From Neisseriaceae bacterium CLB008 (lineage in GTDB: Bacteria; Pseudomonadota; Gammaproteobacteria; Burkholderiales; Neisseriaceae), in contig CP166133.1 of NCBI GenBank assembly GCA_041228285.1, positions 1,550,001 to 1,614,000 of the forward strand: a DNA stretch of 64,000 nt. Reading direction: 5' to 3'. This document shows positions 11,967 through 19,832 of the stretch, in pieces; the stretch's first letter is position 1, and each line of letters starts with the position of its first letter. The position numbers and the translations under genes were made by a program. The notes under the pieces were generated by a model. That model worked only from the letters and a program-made list of their open reading frames with translations, was not told where the DNA came from and did no database searches.

Positions 11967-12641
11967 CTAACGTAAAATGTCCACGCCGTCGGCCGTCGCC
12001 AAAATCAACACATGCGCCCGTTGATGCGCAAAAATGCCGTTATCCATCACGCCAGGAATACGGTTGATTTCGTCTTCTAGCGTCACCGGCTTGTCCACAA
12101 AAAAATCATGCACGTCTAAGATGTAGTTGCCGCTATCGGTCTTAAAGTCGGTGCGCAGCTCTGGCATACCGCCTAGTTTCACCAGCTGGCGCGCCACAAA
12201 AGAGCGCGCGGGTGGCAGCACCTCTACCGGCAAGGGAAAATGGCCGAGGCGCGACTTATATTTACTCTCGTCGGCAATGCAGATGAACTGGTCTGAAGCG
12301 GCCGCCACGATTTTCTCGTACAATAAAGCGCCACCGCCGCCTTTAATCATGTGGAGTGAATGGTTGATCTCATCGGCACCGTCCACATAGACCGGCAGAT
12401 GCGCCACTTCGTTTAGGGTGACTTCAGGAATGCCGTATTGGGCCAATAAAGCAGACGTTTTTTCTGAAGTCGACACGGCCCCTTTGACTTTAATGTCTGA
12501 TTTAGCCAAGGCTTCAATAAAAAAATTAACCGTCGAGCCCGTACCGATGCCGATGTATTCATTATTAGGAATAAATTCTAATGCTTTTTCGGCAGCCTGT
12601 TTTTTTAAAGCATCTTGTTTTTCTTTATCGAGCTGTTTCAT
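11967..12641 (-). CDS. rpiA: ribose-5-phosphate isomerase A
   Basis: Interconverts ribose-5-phosphate and ribulose-5-phosphate in the pentose phosphate pathway. The 224 aa are the full family length. The signature blocks are GIGTGSTV (phosphate loop), DGADEI and KGGGGALLYEK, which carry the catalytic Asp, Glu and Lys residues. GGGAGA precedes the ATG. It follows ispF on the same strand after 133 bp and may be part of the same transcript. Confidence 0.97.
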   Translation of the reverse strand: MKQLDKEKQDALKKQAAEKALEFIPNNEYIGIGTGSTVNFFIEALAKSDIKVKGAVSTSEKTSALLAQYGIPEVTLNEVAHLPVYVDGADEINHSLHMIKGGGGALLYEKIVAAASDQFICIADESKYKSRLGHFPLPVEVLPPARSFVARQLVKLGGMPELRTDFKTDSGNYILDVHDFFVDKPVTLEDEINRIPGVMDNGIFAHQRAHVLILATADGVDILR

Positions 12642-12774
12642 AGATGTTCTCCCGGTTATGATTTTGTCTCATTCACCACGTTCTCGCGTGTCTGACATGC
12701 GCATAGCCTATCTGCATGCCGTGCATCACTGCCAGACCAGTGTAGAACGTTCTTTACCCGCTGACCAGTAGTTT

Positions 12775-13260
12775 TTACGCCTGAGCCGCCACTAAAAGCA
12801 CGACGGCCTGCGCTTCAATCGCCTCTTGTCGGCCTAAATAACCCAATTTTTCATTGGTTTTGCCTTTGACGTTGATGGCGCTCACGGGCAGGCCTAAATC
12901 AGCGCTTAAATTGGCCTTAATGGCCGCCATATGCGGCGCCAACTTAGGCTGCTGGGCAATAATGGTGCTGTCCACGTTCACCAAGGTCCAGCCAGCGGCC
13001 TGAACGGCGGCATAGGCTTCACGCAACAACACGCGGCTATCAGCATCTTTAAAATCGGCACTGGTGTCGGGAAAATGATGGCCAATATCGCCCATCCCCG
13101 CCGCGCCTAAAATAGCGTCGGTGATCGCATGCAGCAATGCGTCGGCATCAGAATGGCCTAATAGGCCTTTATCAAAAGGGATTTCAACCCCGCCTAAAAT
13201 TAATGGGCGACCTGCCACCAATTGGTGCACGTCATAGCCTTGGCCTACGCGAATCGTCAT
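12775..13260 (-). CDS. ispF: 2-C-methyl-D-erythritol 2,4-cyclodiphosphate synthase
   Basis: Fifth step of the MEP isoprenoid pathway. The 161-aa protein has the zinc-binding GQGYDVHQL at its start (Asp and His ligands), then [20 protein letters not shown], and [12 protein letters not shown] near the C-terminus. Its ATG overlaps the ispD stop by 4 bp, so the two MEP enzymes are coupled. Confidence 0.97.
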   Translation of the reverse strand: MTIRVGQGYDVHQLVAGRPLILGGVEIPFDKGLLGHSDADALLHAITDAILGAAGMGDIGHHFPDTSADFKDADSRVLLREAYAAVQAAGWTLVNVDSTIIAQQPKLAPHMAAIKANLSADLGLPVSAINVKGKTNEKLGYLGRQEAIEAQAVVLLVAAQA

Positions 13261-13973
13261 GCTCTTCCTTTTTCTTCCATCCGTCTGGCGCTGAGTACCG
13301 CTTCGGCCAATAAACGGTCTTGTTGTAATGTGAGTTTAAAATTACTGGCTTCACCCAAGACCAGCTTGGGCTGAAGGCCTAAGGCTTCAATGGCGGACGC
13401 TTCATCCGTCACCTGATTCAGATCGCCTAAGGCTAAGGCATCGGCCAATAGCCGTGCCCGAAACATTTGTGGCGTTTGCGCCTGCCATAGCCCCGCTCTA
13501 TCGACGGTGGCTGCCACATCTCCTTCAGCATTGGCGCGCTTAAGCGTGTCCGCTACCGGCAGCGCCAGCAGCCCGCCAATGGTATGGCCGTGTAAATGGC
13601 CTATCAATCCAGACAAGGCCGTGGCGCTCAAGCAGCAACGCGCTGCATCGTGTACCAACACCCAGTCTTGATCCTGCACCGCTCCTAATGCCAATAGCTC
13701 AGCCAAGCCTTGCTGAACGGTTTGAGCGCGGCTAACGCCGCCACAGCGCAACACCGTCAATTTCTCCTGCGGCCAGTCATACTGATCAAAATAAGGATCA
13801 TCCGGCGCAATCACCACCACCACCTGGTCAATCTTGGCTTCCGCCTGTAACACCGCCAAGGTATGGTGCAGCACGGTCTGGCCTAAGAGCTGGCTGTACT
13901 GCTTGGGCAAACCAGCACCAAACCGCGCGCCAACGCCTGCCGCAGGTATTAAGGCAACGTGACGCGGGCTCAT
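13257..13973 (-). CDS. ispD: 2-C-methyl-D-erythritol 4-phosphate cytidylyltransferase
   Basis: Third step of the MEP pathway: couples CTP to methylerythritol phosphate. The 238-aa protein has the nucleotide-binding [19 protein letters not shown] loop (glycine-rich, with the catalytic Arg and Lys) and [11 protein letters not shown] in the middle. The start overlaps the dnaQ stop by 4 bp. Confidence 0.96.
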   Translation of the reverse strand: MSPRHVALIPAAGVGARFGAGLPKQYSQLLGQTVLHHTLAVLQAEAKIDQVVVVIAPDDPYFDQYDWPQEKLTVLRCGGVSRAQTVQQGLAELLALGAVQDQDWVLVHDAARCCLSATALSGLIGHLHGHTIGGLLALPVADTLKRANAEGDVAATVDRAGLWQAQTPQMFRARLLADALALGDLNQVTDEASAIEALGLQPKLVLGEASNFKLTLQQDRLLAEAVLSARRMEEKGRA

Positions 13974-14683
13974 TCAGGCTGCGCCGCTTGGCGATACAGG
14001 CTGGCCCCACCGACAGCCTTATCCAAGGCTTGGACATAGGCTTCATGAGCGGCCAGCTCTTCAGCATCGGCCAAGATCACGTTTAAATGGCTCGGTCGCA
14101 CAATGGTTTGAACCAAATCAGCATCGTGACCGCTGGCTTCTTGATCACCCATGTCTAAACCATACTGCCCCCGCGTCATGCCAATGTACACGCCGGCCAA
14201 CAGCTCACAGTCAATCAAGGCGCCGTGCAAAATACGGTTGCTGCGGTCCACCTCAAAACGGTCACACAAAGCGTCCAGCGTCGCCTTTTTACCTGGGAAC
14301 ATGGTTTTGGCCATTTTCAGGGTGTCGATGACTTTAGCGGTAAAATCCCCTACCATCGGCATGCCAACGCGGGCAAACTCGCTGTTTAAAAAACCCACGT
14401 CAAACGGTGCGTTGTGGATGATCAGTTCGCTGTCGGCTAAAAAATCAATGATTTGCTGACCAACGTCTTTAAAAATGGGTTTACCCACTACGTCTTTATC
14501 ATAAATCCCGTGAATATTCGATGCCTCAGCAGGAATGTCGCGTTCTGGATTGACGTACAAATGTAAATAACGCCCTGTCAGCTGGCGGTCGATCATCTCA
14601 ACCCCGGCAAACTCCACCAACCGGTCCCCATTTCTGGCGCTTAGGCCCGTGGTTTCGGTATCCAAAATTATTTGTCGCGTCAT
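13970..14683 (-). CDS. dnaQ: DNA polymerase III epsilon subunit (3'-5' proofreading exonuclease)
   Basis: Proofreading subunit of the replicative polymerase. The 237 aa contain the DEDDh exonuclease motifs in order: ILDTETTG (Exo I), HNAPFDVGFLN (Exo II) and HGALIDCELLA (Exo III, histidine type). The C-terminal 50 residues are the polymerase-binding tail. It is the first gene of an overlapping dnaQ-ispD-ispF set, which puts replication proofreading and isoprenoid synthesis on one transcript. Confidence 0.95.
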   Translation of the reverse strand: MTRQIILDTETTGLSARNGDRLVEFAGVEMIDRQLTGRYLHLYVNPERDIPAEASNIHGIYDKDVVGKPIFKDVGQQIIDFLADSELIIHNAPFDVGFLNSEFARVGMPMVGDFTAKVIDTLKMAKTMFPGKKATLDALCDRFEVDRSNRILHGALIDCELLAGVYIGMTRGQYGLDMGDQEASGHDADLVQTIVRPSHLNVILADAEELAAHEAYVQALDKAVGGASLYRQAAQPE

Positions 14684-14876
14684 GGCTCTTATCTATCCTA
14701 GATGAATTCAACCTAAATGATACTTGAGCGAGGCCTTTATGAACACCTTTATGGCCACTTACAACAGGCTTTTAGCCTAATTATTCGGTTTATCTACTTG
14801 CCAGATAAAACAATAACGCTTAATGTTGAGGTATCAGGCTATTGTCATCATCATAACCGTCTAAAGGAGACCCAAT

Positions 14877-15329
14877 ATGACCCAAAAAATCAGCTTCACC
14901 CTGCCCGCGACCGACGACGTCCAGTTCAACAGCGATGAGCACCTTCCTTTAGTGGTTTATTTTTATCCCAAAGACAGCACTCCAGGCTGCACCACAGAAG
15001 CCAACGATTTTAAAGATCACCTGTCCGAATTTACCGAACTTGGCTACACCGTTGTCGGCATCTCCCGCGACAGCCTTAAGTCGCATGCAAACTTCAAGGC
15101 CAAGCAAGGCCTCAATTTCACTCTGCTCTCAGATGCCGACGAAACCGTCTGTAACCTGTTTGATGTCATCAAAATGAAAAACATGTATGGTAAACAAGTC
15201 AGAGGCATCGAACGATCCACCTTTATCCTCAACTCAGAAGGAGTCATCAGCAAAGAATGGCGCAAAGTACGCGTTCCTGACCATGTCGCAGAAGTATTGG
15301 CCTTTCTTAAGTCGGAGGCCGACAAGTAA
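14877..15329 (+). CDS. peroxiredoxin, Bcp/PrxQ subfamily
   Basis: A 150-aa thiol peroxidase that reduces H2O2 and organic hydroperoxides. The active-site motif is PKDSTPGCTTEA with peroxidatic Cys38. The resolving cysteine found five residues later in E. coli Bcp is absent. The only other cysteine is Cys92, in SDADETVCNLF, close to where some PrxQ proteins carry their resolving cysteine. AAAGGAG precedes the ATG. It lies divergent from dnaQ across a 190-bp spacer that shows no other gene. Confidence 0.9.
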   Translation: MTQKISFTLPATDDVQFNSDEHLPLVVYFYPKDSTPGCTTEANDFKDHLSEFTELGYTVVGISRDSLKSHANFKAKQGLNFTLLSDADETVCNLFDVIKMKNMYGKQVRGIERSTFILNSEGVISKEWRKVRVPDHVAEVLAFLKSEADK

Positions 15330-15399
15330 CACGCCTTATCCTGTATGAACCGTTGGTGCTGCTGTTTTCGATTATTCACTCAAAGTAAGGATATTCATA

Positions 15400-16809
15400 A
15401 TGGTCAACTCCCCTCGTAATACTGCTAAAAGACGCCTATTCGTGCTCGACACCAATGTGTTGCTGCACGACCCCAATAGTCTGTTTCGTTTTGAAGAGCA
15501 CGACGTCTACATCCCCCTCACCACCCTAGAGGAAATGGACGCTCACAAAAAAGGGCTCAGTGAAGTCGCCCGTAACGCCCGTCAAGCCAGCCGTATCCTC
15601 GATGACCTCATCAGCAGCAACAACGACGCCATCAGCACCGGTATTCCCCTCAATGGGACCGGCCATAAAGAAGCCACCGGCAAACTCATTTTACAAACCT
15701 CTATTGAGGCCGAGCCACTGCCTGAAGGCCTGCCGCTGGCCGGCGGCGACAACAAAATCCTCAGCGTTATGCTGTCGCTTGAAAAGAAGGTCAAAAACAC
15801 CTATATTGCGCTGGTTTCTAAAGACATCAATATGCGTATTAAGGCCAAAGCCCTAGGCTTGGCCGCCGAAGACTATCGCAACGATAAAATCATCGACGAC
15901 AGCGACATGCTGTACACCGGCCACCGTGAACTCGACAACAGCTTTTGGCTACGCAACGGCGCCGACTTAAGCTCTTGGCAAGAAAACGGCACGGTCTTCT
16001 ATAAAGTTAAAGGCAAAGACGTACGTGAGTTCACCATCAACGAGCTCTTATGGAGTGACGAAGGTGAATCACCGTTTTACGTTCAGGTCATCGACATCCA
16101 AGGCGATGTGGCCACCTTACAAACCATCAAAGACTACAGTTCTAACAAACACTCCGTGTGGGGCATTAACGCTCGCAACACCGAACAGAACTACGCCTTA
16201 AACCTATTGATGAACCCCAACCTCGACCTCGTCACCATTTTGGGCCAGGCCGGCACCGGCAAGACCTTGCTGACCCTAGCCGCTGCCTTAAGCTTAACCT
16301 TTGATTATAAACAATATGACGAAATTATTGTCACTAGAGCAACCATCCCCGTTGGCGACGACATTGGCTTCTTACCCGGCACAGAAGAAGAGAAAATGAA
16401 CCCTTGGATGGGTGGTCTGGAAGACAACCTTGAGGTACTGGGCAAAGGCGAAGACGACTCAGGCGACTGGGCCAAGGCCGCCACTCAAGACATGATGCGC
16501 ACCCGCATTAAAATCAAGTCGATGAATTTTATGCGTGGGCGCACCTTCCACAATAAGTTCGTGATCATCGACGAGGCACAAAACCTCACCCAAAAGCAAA
16601 TGAAAACCTTGATCACCCGTGCCGGCGCCGGCACCAAAGTGGTGTGCATGGGCAATCTGGCGCAAATCGACTCGCCCTATCTGACCGAAGGCAGTAACGG
16701 CCTCACCTACGCCGTCGATCGTTTTAAGGGCTGGGCCCATTCTGGCCACATCACCCTACGCCGCGGCGAGCGTTCGCGCCTAGCCGATCACGCCATCGAA
16801 ATTTTATAA
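15400..16809 (+). CDS. PIN domain-PhoH ATPase fusion protein (PhoH2-like)
   Basis: A 469-aa cytoplasmic protein. Residues 8-150 form a PIN ribonuclease domain (VLDTNVLLHDP, TTLEEMDAHK, then the acidic residues around SKDINMRIKA). Residues 235-469 form a PhoH-type ATPase with Walker A GQAGTGKT, Walker B VIIDEAQN and the conserved MGNLAQIDSPYL. PIN-PhoH proteins act as RNA helicase/RNases in the studied cases. The gene is separated from the upstream peroxiredoxin by 70 bp and ends at a strong terminator. Confidence 0.93.
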   Translation: MVNSPRNTAKRRLFVLDTNVLLHDPNSLFRFEEHDVYIPLTTLEEMDAHKKGLSEVARNARQASRILDDLISSNNDAISTGIPLNGTGHKEATGKLILQTSIEAEPLPEGLPLAGGDNKILSVMLSLEKKVKNTYIALVSKDINMRIKAKALGLAAEDYRNDKIIDDSDMLYTGHRELDNSFWLRNGADLSSWQENGTVFYKVKGKDVREFTINELLWSDEGESPFYVQVIDIQGDVATLQTIKDYSSNKHSVWGINARNTEQNYALNLLMNPNLDLVTILGQAGTGKTLLTLAAALSLTFDYKQYDEIIVTRATIPVGDDIGFLPGTEEEKMNPWMGGLEDNLEVLGKGEDDSGDWAKAATQDMMRTRIKIKSMNFMRGRTFHNKFVIIDEAQNLTQKQMKTLITRAGAGTKVVCMGNLAQIDSPYLTEGSNGLTYAVDRFKGWAHSGHITLRRGERSRLADHAIEIL

Positions 16810-16815
16810 GCCCCT

Positions 16816-16849
16816 AGCCCATGCCGCCTAGTGCGGCATGGGCTTTTTT
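16816..16849 (+). terminator. Rho-independent terminator of the PIN-PhoH gene
   Basis: Perfect 12-bp arms AGCCCATGCCGC and GCGGCATGGGCT with a CTAGT loop, followed by T5. Confidence 0.93.
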
Positions 16850-16989
16850 AAGGTTGCTTTTATGGGTTAAAACAGGCAAACTTTGGGCGCTAACAAAGCA
16901 GTACAGCCTCAAACTGTCGGCTGTGCCCCGTTTTAAAGATGGACAGTAACCGCATGTGCTTCATGCGTCGTTTTCTCGGAGAAAAAAGC

Positions 16990-17955
16990 ATGTCAGAAAT
17001 CATTGGCGACGGTGCCATTAGCCGCACCTCACTCTATGGCTCTTCTATTGAAAATACCTATTCAGGTGTTTTGTCTTTCATGCGTCGTAATTACAGCAAA
17101 GATTTAAGCGGCAGCGACATTGTCGTGTCTGGTGTTCCACTAGACCTAGCCACTACTTTTCGCTCCGGCGCCCGTCAAGGGCCCGCCGCCATCCGTGCCG
17201 CCAGCGTACAGCTGGCCGAACTCAAACCTTTTCCCTGGGGCTTTGATCCTTTTGACGATTTGGCCGTGATTGATTATGGTGACTGCTGGTTTGATGCCCA
17301 CAATCCGCTGACAATTAAAGACAGCATCATCAATCATGCTCGCCACATTTTAAACAACAGCAACGCCAAGATGCTAACCTTTGGCGGCGACCATTACGTC
17401 ACCTATCCGCTCTTGATCGCACACGCTGAAAAATACGGCAAACCATTGTCGCTGCTGCATTTTGATGCCCATTGCGACACTTGGCCAGACGACAATCCCG
17501 ATTCATTGAACCATGGGACGATGTTCTATAAGGCCGTTAAAGATGGCTTAATCGACCCCACCACATCGGCCCAAGTAGGCATCCGCACCTGGAACGATGA
17601 CTTCATGAGCATGAACATGCTATTCGCCCCGTGGGTACATGAAAACGGCGTCAAAGAAACCATTAGCCGCATCAAAGACATCATTGGCAATAATCCTGTC
17701 TACTTGACCTTCGACATCGACTGCCTCGACCCAGCCTTTGCTCCGGGCACCGGCACCCCCGTTCCTGGTGGTTTAACCACGGCTCAAGCCTTAAGCATTT
17801 TGCGTGGTCTAGAGTCGTTAAACATCGTCGGCATGGACGTAGTTGAAGTGGCCCCTAGCTACGACCAAAGCGAAATCACCGCTCTGGCCGCAGCCCACAT
17901 CGCCGCCGACATGCTGTGCTTGATGCGCAACAAAAAGGTCAACGGCACCTTTTAA
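16990..17955 (+). CDS. speB: agmatinase
   Basis: Hydrolyses agmatine to putrescine and urea. The 321-aa protein has all ureohydrolase manganese motifs: FGGDHYVTYP, HFDAHCDTW and FDIDCLDPAFAPGTG, and the very SpeB-like GMDVVEVAPSYDQSEITALAAA near the end. An upstream in-frame ATG at 16939 is possible, but the ATG at 16990 is preceded by GGAG and begins with MSEII, which fits the family length better. The 180-bp leader holds the terminator of the previous gene and no structure that I recognise as a riboswitch. Confidence 0.95.
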   Translation: MSEIIGDGAISRTSLYGSSIENTYSGVLSFMRRNYSKDLSGSDIVVSGVPLDLATTFRSGARQGPAAIRAASVQLAELKPFPWGFDPFDDLAVIDYGDCWFDAHNPLTIKDSIINHARHILNNSNAKMLTFGGDHYVTYPLLIAHAEKYGKPLSLLHFDAHCDTWPDDNPDSLNHGTMFYKAVKDGLIDPTTSAQVGIRTWNDDFMSMNMLFAPWVHENGVKETISRIKDIIGNNPVYLTFDIDCLDPAFAPGTGTPVPGGLTTAQALSILRGLESLNIVGMDVVEVAPSYDQSEITALAAAHIAADMLCLMRNKKVNGTF

Positions 17956-18043
17956 CGTGGCTTAACGCCAAACATGCGGTTTGGGCCTCGACGCCCAAAC
18001 CGCCTTATCATCATAAAATCAACAAAAACACGAGGAAAACAAC

Positions 18044-18697
18044 ATGGCTTCCGTTTCACTGAATGGTTTAGACACCCCCGTCAGCAATATTTTCTGCATC
18101 GGCCGCAACTATGTCGCCCACGCTAAAGAGCTCAACAATGACGTGCCAACTGAGCCCATGGTGTTTTTAAAGCCCACCTCGGCCTTACTGCACCCCACTA
18201 GCCCTGTAATTTTACCCAGCTATTCTCAGAGCATTCATTACGAATGTGAGCTGGTGATTCTGATTAAAGAAGACGCCCACAACGTCAGTGAAGCAGAGGC
18301 CTTAAACTACGTGGCCGGCTACAGCATTGGCCTAGATTTGACCGCACGCGATCTGCAAGACAAAGCCAAAAGCCAAGGCCACCCCTGGACCCAGTGTAAA
18401 GGCTTTCGTGGCGCAGCCTGCATCACCCATTTCGTTTCCAGCCAGATTGTTGACGATCCCAGCGGCCTGACCTTCGATCTGAAAATTAACGGCCAAACCC
18501 GCCAAAGCGGCAACACCGACTTAATGATCTTTTCCGTCCAAAAAATCATCAGCCATCTGTCACAATACTACGGTCTACAAAAAGGCGACCTCATTTACAC
18601 CGGTACGCCCGCAGGCGTTGGCGAAGTCCATCCTGGCGACATCATGAGCCTAGACTTACATGGCCACATCCAGGCCGAGTTCAAAGTAGCGGCTTAA
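18044..18697 (+). CDS. fumarylacetoacetate hydrolase-family protein (FAHD1/YcgM-like)
   Basis: A 217-aa single-domain FAH-family enzyme. Motifs are IGRNYVAHAKEL near the start, the metal-binding Glu residues in HYECELVILI and the terminal YTGTPAGVGEVHPGD. Relatives act as acylpyruvate hydrolases or oxaloacetate decarboxylases; the substrate cannot be set from sequence. CGAGGAAAAC precedes the ATG. It lies 88 bp after speB on the same strand and may be read with it. Confidence 0.9.
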   Translation: MASVSLNGLDTPVSNIFCIGRNYVAHAKELNNDVPTEPMVFLKPTSALLHPTSPVILPSYSQSIHYECELVILIKEDAHNVSEAEALNYVAGYSIGLDLTARDLQDKAKSQGHPWTQCKGFRGAACITHFVSSQIVDDPSGLTFDLKINGQTRQSGNTDLMIFSVQKIISHLSQYYGLQKGDLIYTGTPAGVGEVHPGDIMSLDLHGHIQAEFKVAA

Positions 18698-18713
18698 GCG
18701 GCCTCTGTGAATG

Positions 18714-18745
18714 TAAAAAAAAGCTGCCTTGATGGCAGCTTTTTA
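18714..18745. terminator. terminator between the FAH gene and the convergent fimbrial operon
   Basis: Arms AAAAAGCTGCC and GGCAGCTTTTT around a TTGAT loop, with A and T runs on the two sides; it can work in both directions. Confidence 0.88.
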
Positions 18746-18755
18746 AATGATGGGA

Positions 18756-19832
18756 CTATTGGTAAGAAAAGGTGATTTCAGCCCGGCCACTCACTGGCCC
18801 TGGCTTGACTTTTGTCACGCCTGGTTTCAGCGCATAATATACATCAAAAGTTGCCGTAACATCGCCCTGTTTGGCCTCTATCAAAAACTGATGTCGATTA
18901 TCGCTGCCAAAAGTGTTGGGGCCAAACTGCAAATATGGCCCATCAACACTATTACGCTTTAATTTAAAGACCACCCCATTATCTTCACTGCTGTTTAAAT
19001 AGTCACTCACGACTTGGCGGCTATAAGGATCCGTTAAAATGGCAGCCACTTTCAAATTTTTAGGACAGCTCAGCTTAATGCTGCCACTAACGCCACCTTT
19101 AACAGGGCCGCCCCTAGCCATCAGCTCACTCAACATAATGGGCTTCAGGTCGGCTCGAACATGACTACTGCCCACTATTTTACATGTTTGCTGATGATTA
19201 TTCACTTTGATCCAAAGGTAAATATCCATTTGCGCCCCATCCCACCCCGTACCTTCTTCAATCACGCCTAACTTATAATGGCCGACTTTAATTCTTTGAT
19301 ATTGCTCCCCCCCCCCTTTAATCGGGCCGGTTTGGCGAATCTTAGTGATTTCCAGCTGTAGGCCAAACTTATTACCATATCTATTCGAAGTAGGGTTACT
19401 GCCTATTTTCTGCCCATCAATGTCAAACATAACTTTAAAGGTTAAATCCAGGCCACTCGCCGTACTCACTTGCATCTGGCCACTATCACCCATGCCTTTT
19501 TCTGGCACAAATTCAACCTTAGATTTAGCGTGATAAGTACCAGAAGTATTGCAAGCCGGCTTTACCTCCATGACTAAAGACTTACTGATCAAACGCTTAT
19601 CGCTCAACTCGATCTGACCATTGTTGCCTTCTTTAACCACAATTTCATAGGCAGTCTGTTGCGTGTTTAAATCTATGCTACCCCTAGGTGTATAAGAGGC
19701 AATTGTTTCTAAATGTGGCGCTGGTATTCGCTGGGCATGGTAGTTAGACGGCCCAGGACAAATCTCCCATGCGGCATAGGTTGGGCCTGCCAAAAAAAGC
19801 AGCACCACCAGCCGGAACAAATTACTCATCAT
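18756..19832 (-). CDS. fimbrial tip adhesin (two-domain), chaperone-usher operon
   Basis: A 358-aa exported protein, last gene of the fimbrial operon. A signal peptide ends after GPTYA (about residue 20). The C-terminal ~150 residues read as a pilin domain (paired cysteines, alternating beta strands, ending RAEITFSYQ with the penultimate aromatic residue used by chaperones). The N-terminal ~190 residues are unrelated to pilins and are probably the receptor-binding domain, so I infer a tip adhesin; no specificity is visible. The frame contains a G10 tract encoding the KGGGE part at 19307-19316, so the gene is in its ON state here and likely phase variable. The start overlaps the usher gene by 11 bp and has GGAG upstream. 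Confidence 0.8.
   Translation of the reverse strand: MMSNLFRLVVLLFLAGPTYAAWEICPGPSNYHAQRIPAPHLETIASYTPRGSIDLNTQQTAYEIVVKEGNNGQIELSDKRLISKSLVMEVKPACNTSGTYHAKSKVEFVPEKGMGDSGQMQVSTASGLDLTFKVMFDIDGQKIGSNPTSNRYGNKFGLQLEITKIRQTGPIKGGGEQYQRIKVGHYKLGVIEEGTGWDGAQMDIYLWIKVNNHQQTCKIVGSSHVRADLKPIMLSELMARGGPVKGGVSGSIKLSCPKNLKVAAILTDPYSRQVVSDYLNSSEDNGVVFKLKRNSVDGPYLQFGPNTFGSDNRHQFLIEAKQGDVTATFDVYYALKPGVTKVKPGPVSGRAEITFSYQ
19307..19316 (-). repeat. poly-G (10) tract inside the tip-adhesin gene, probable phase-variation site
   Basis: Ten consecutive C on the plus strand (G on the coding strand), roughly 170 codons into the adhesin. It is the longest G/C homopolymer I noticed in the window. Gain or loss of one G would shift the frame and truncate the adhesin. 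Confidence 0.8.

Noticed and set aside
14717..14938. 73-aa frame running into the peroxiredoxin gene
   Set aside because: No ribosome-binding site, no recognisable pattern, and it overlaps the well-supported peroxiredoxin start in another frame.
16850..16989. Possible riboswitch in the leader of the agmatinase gene
   Set aside because: The stretch is short after the upstream terminator, and I could not draw any known riboswitch core in it.
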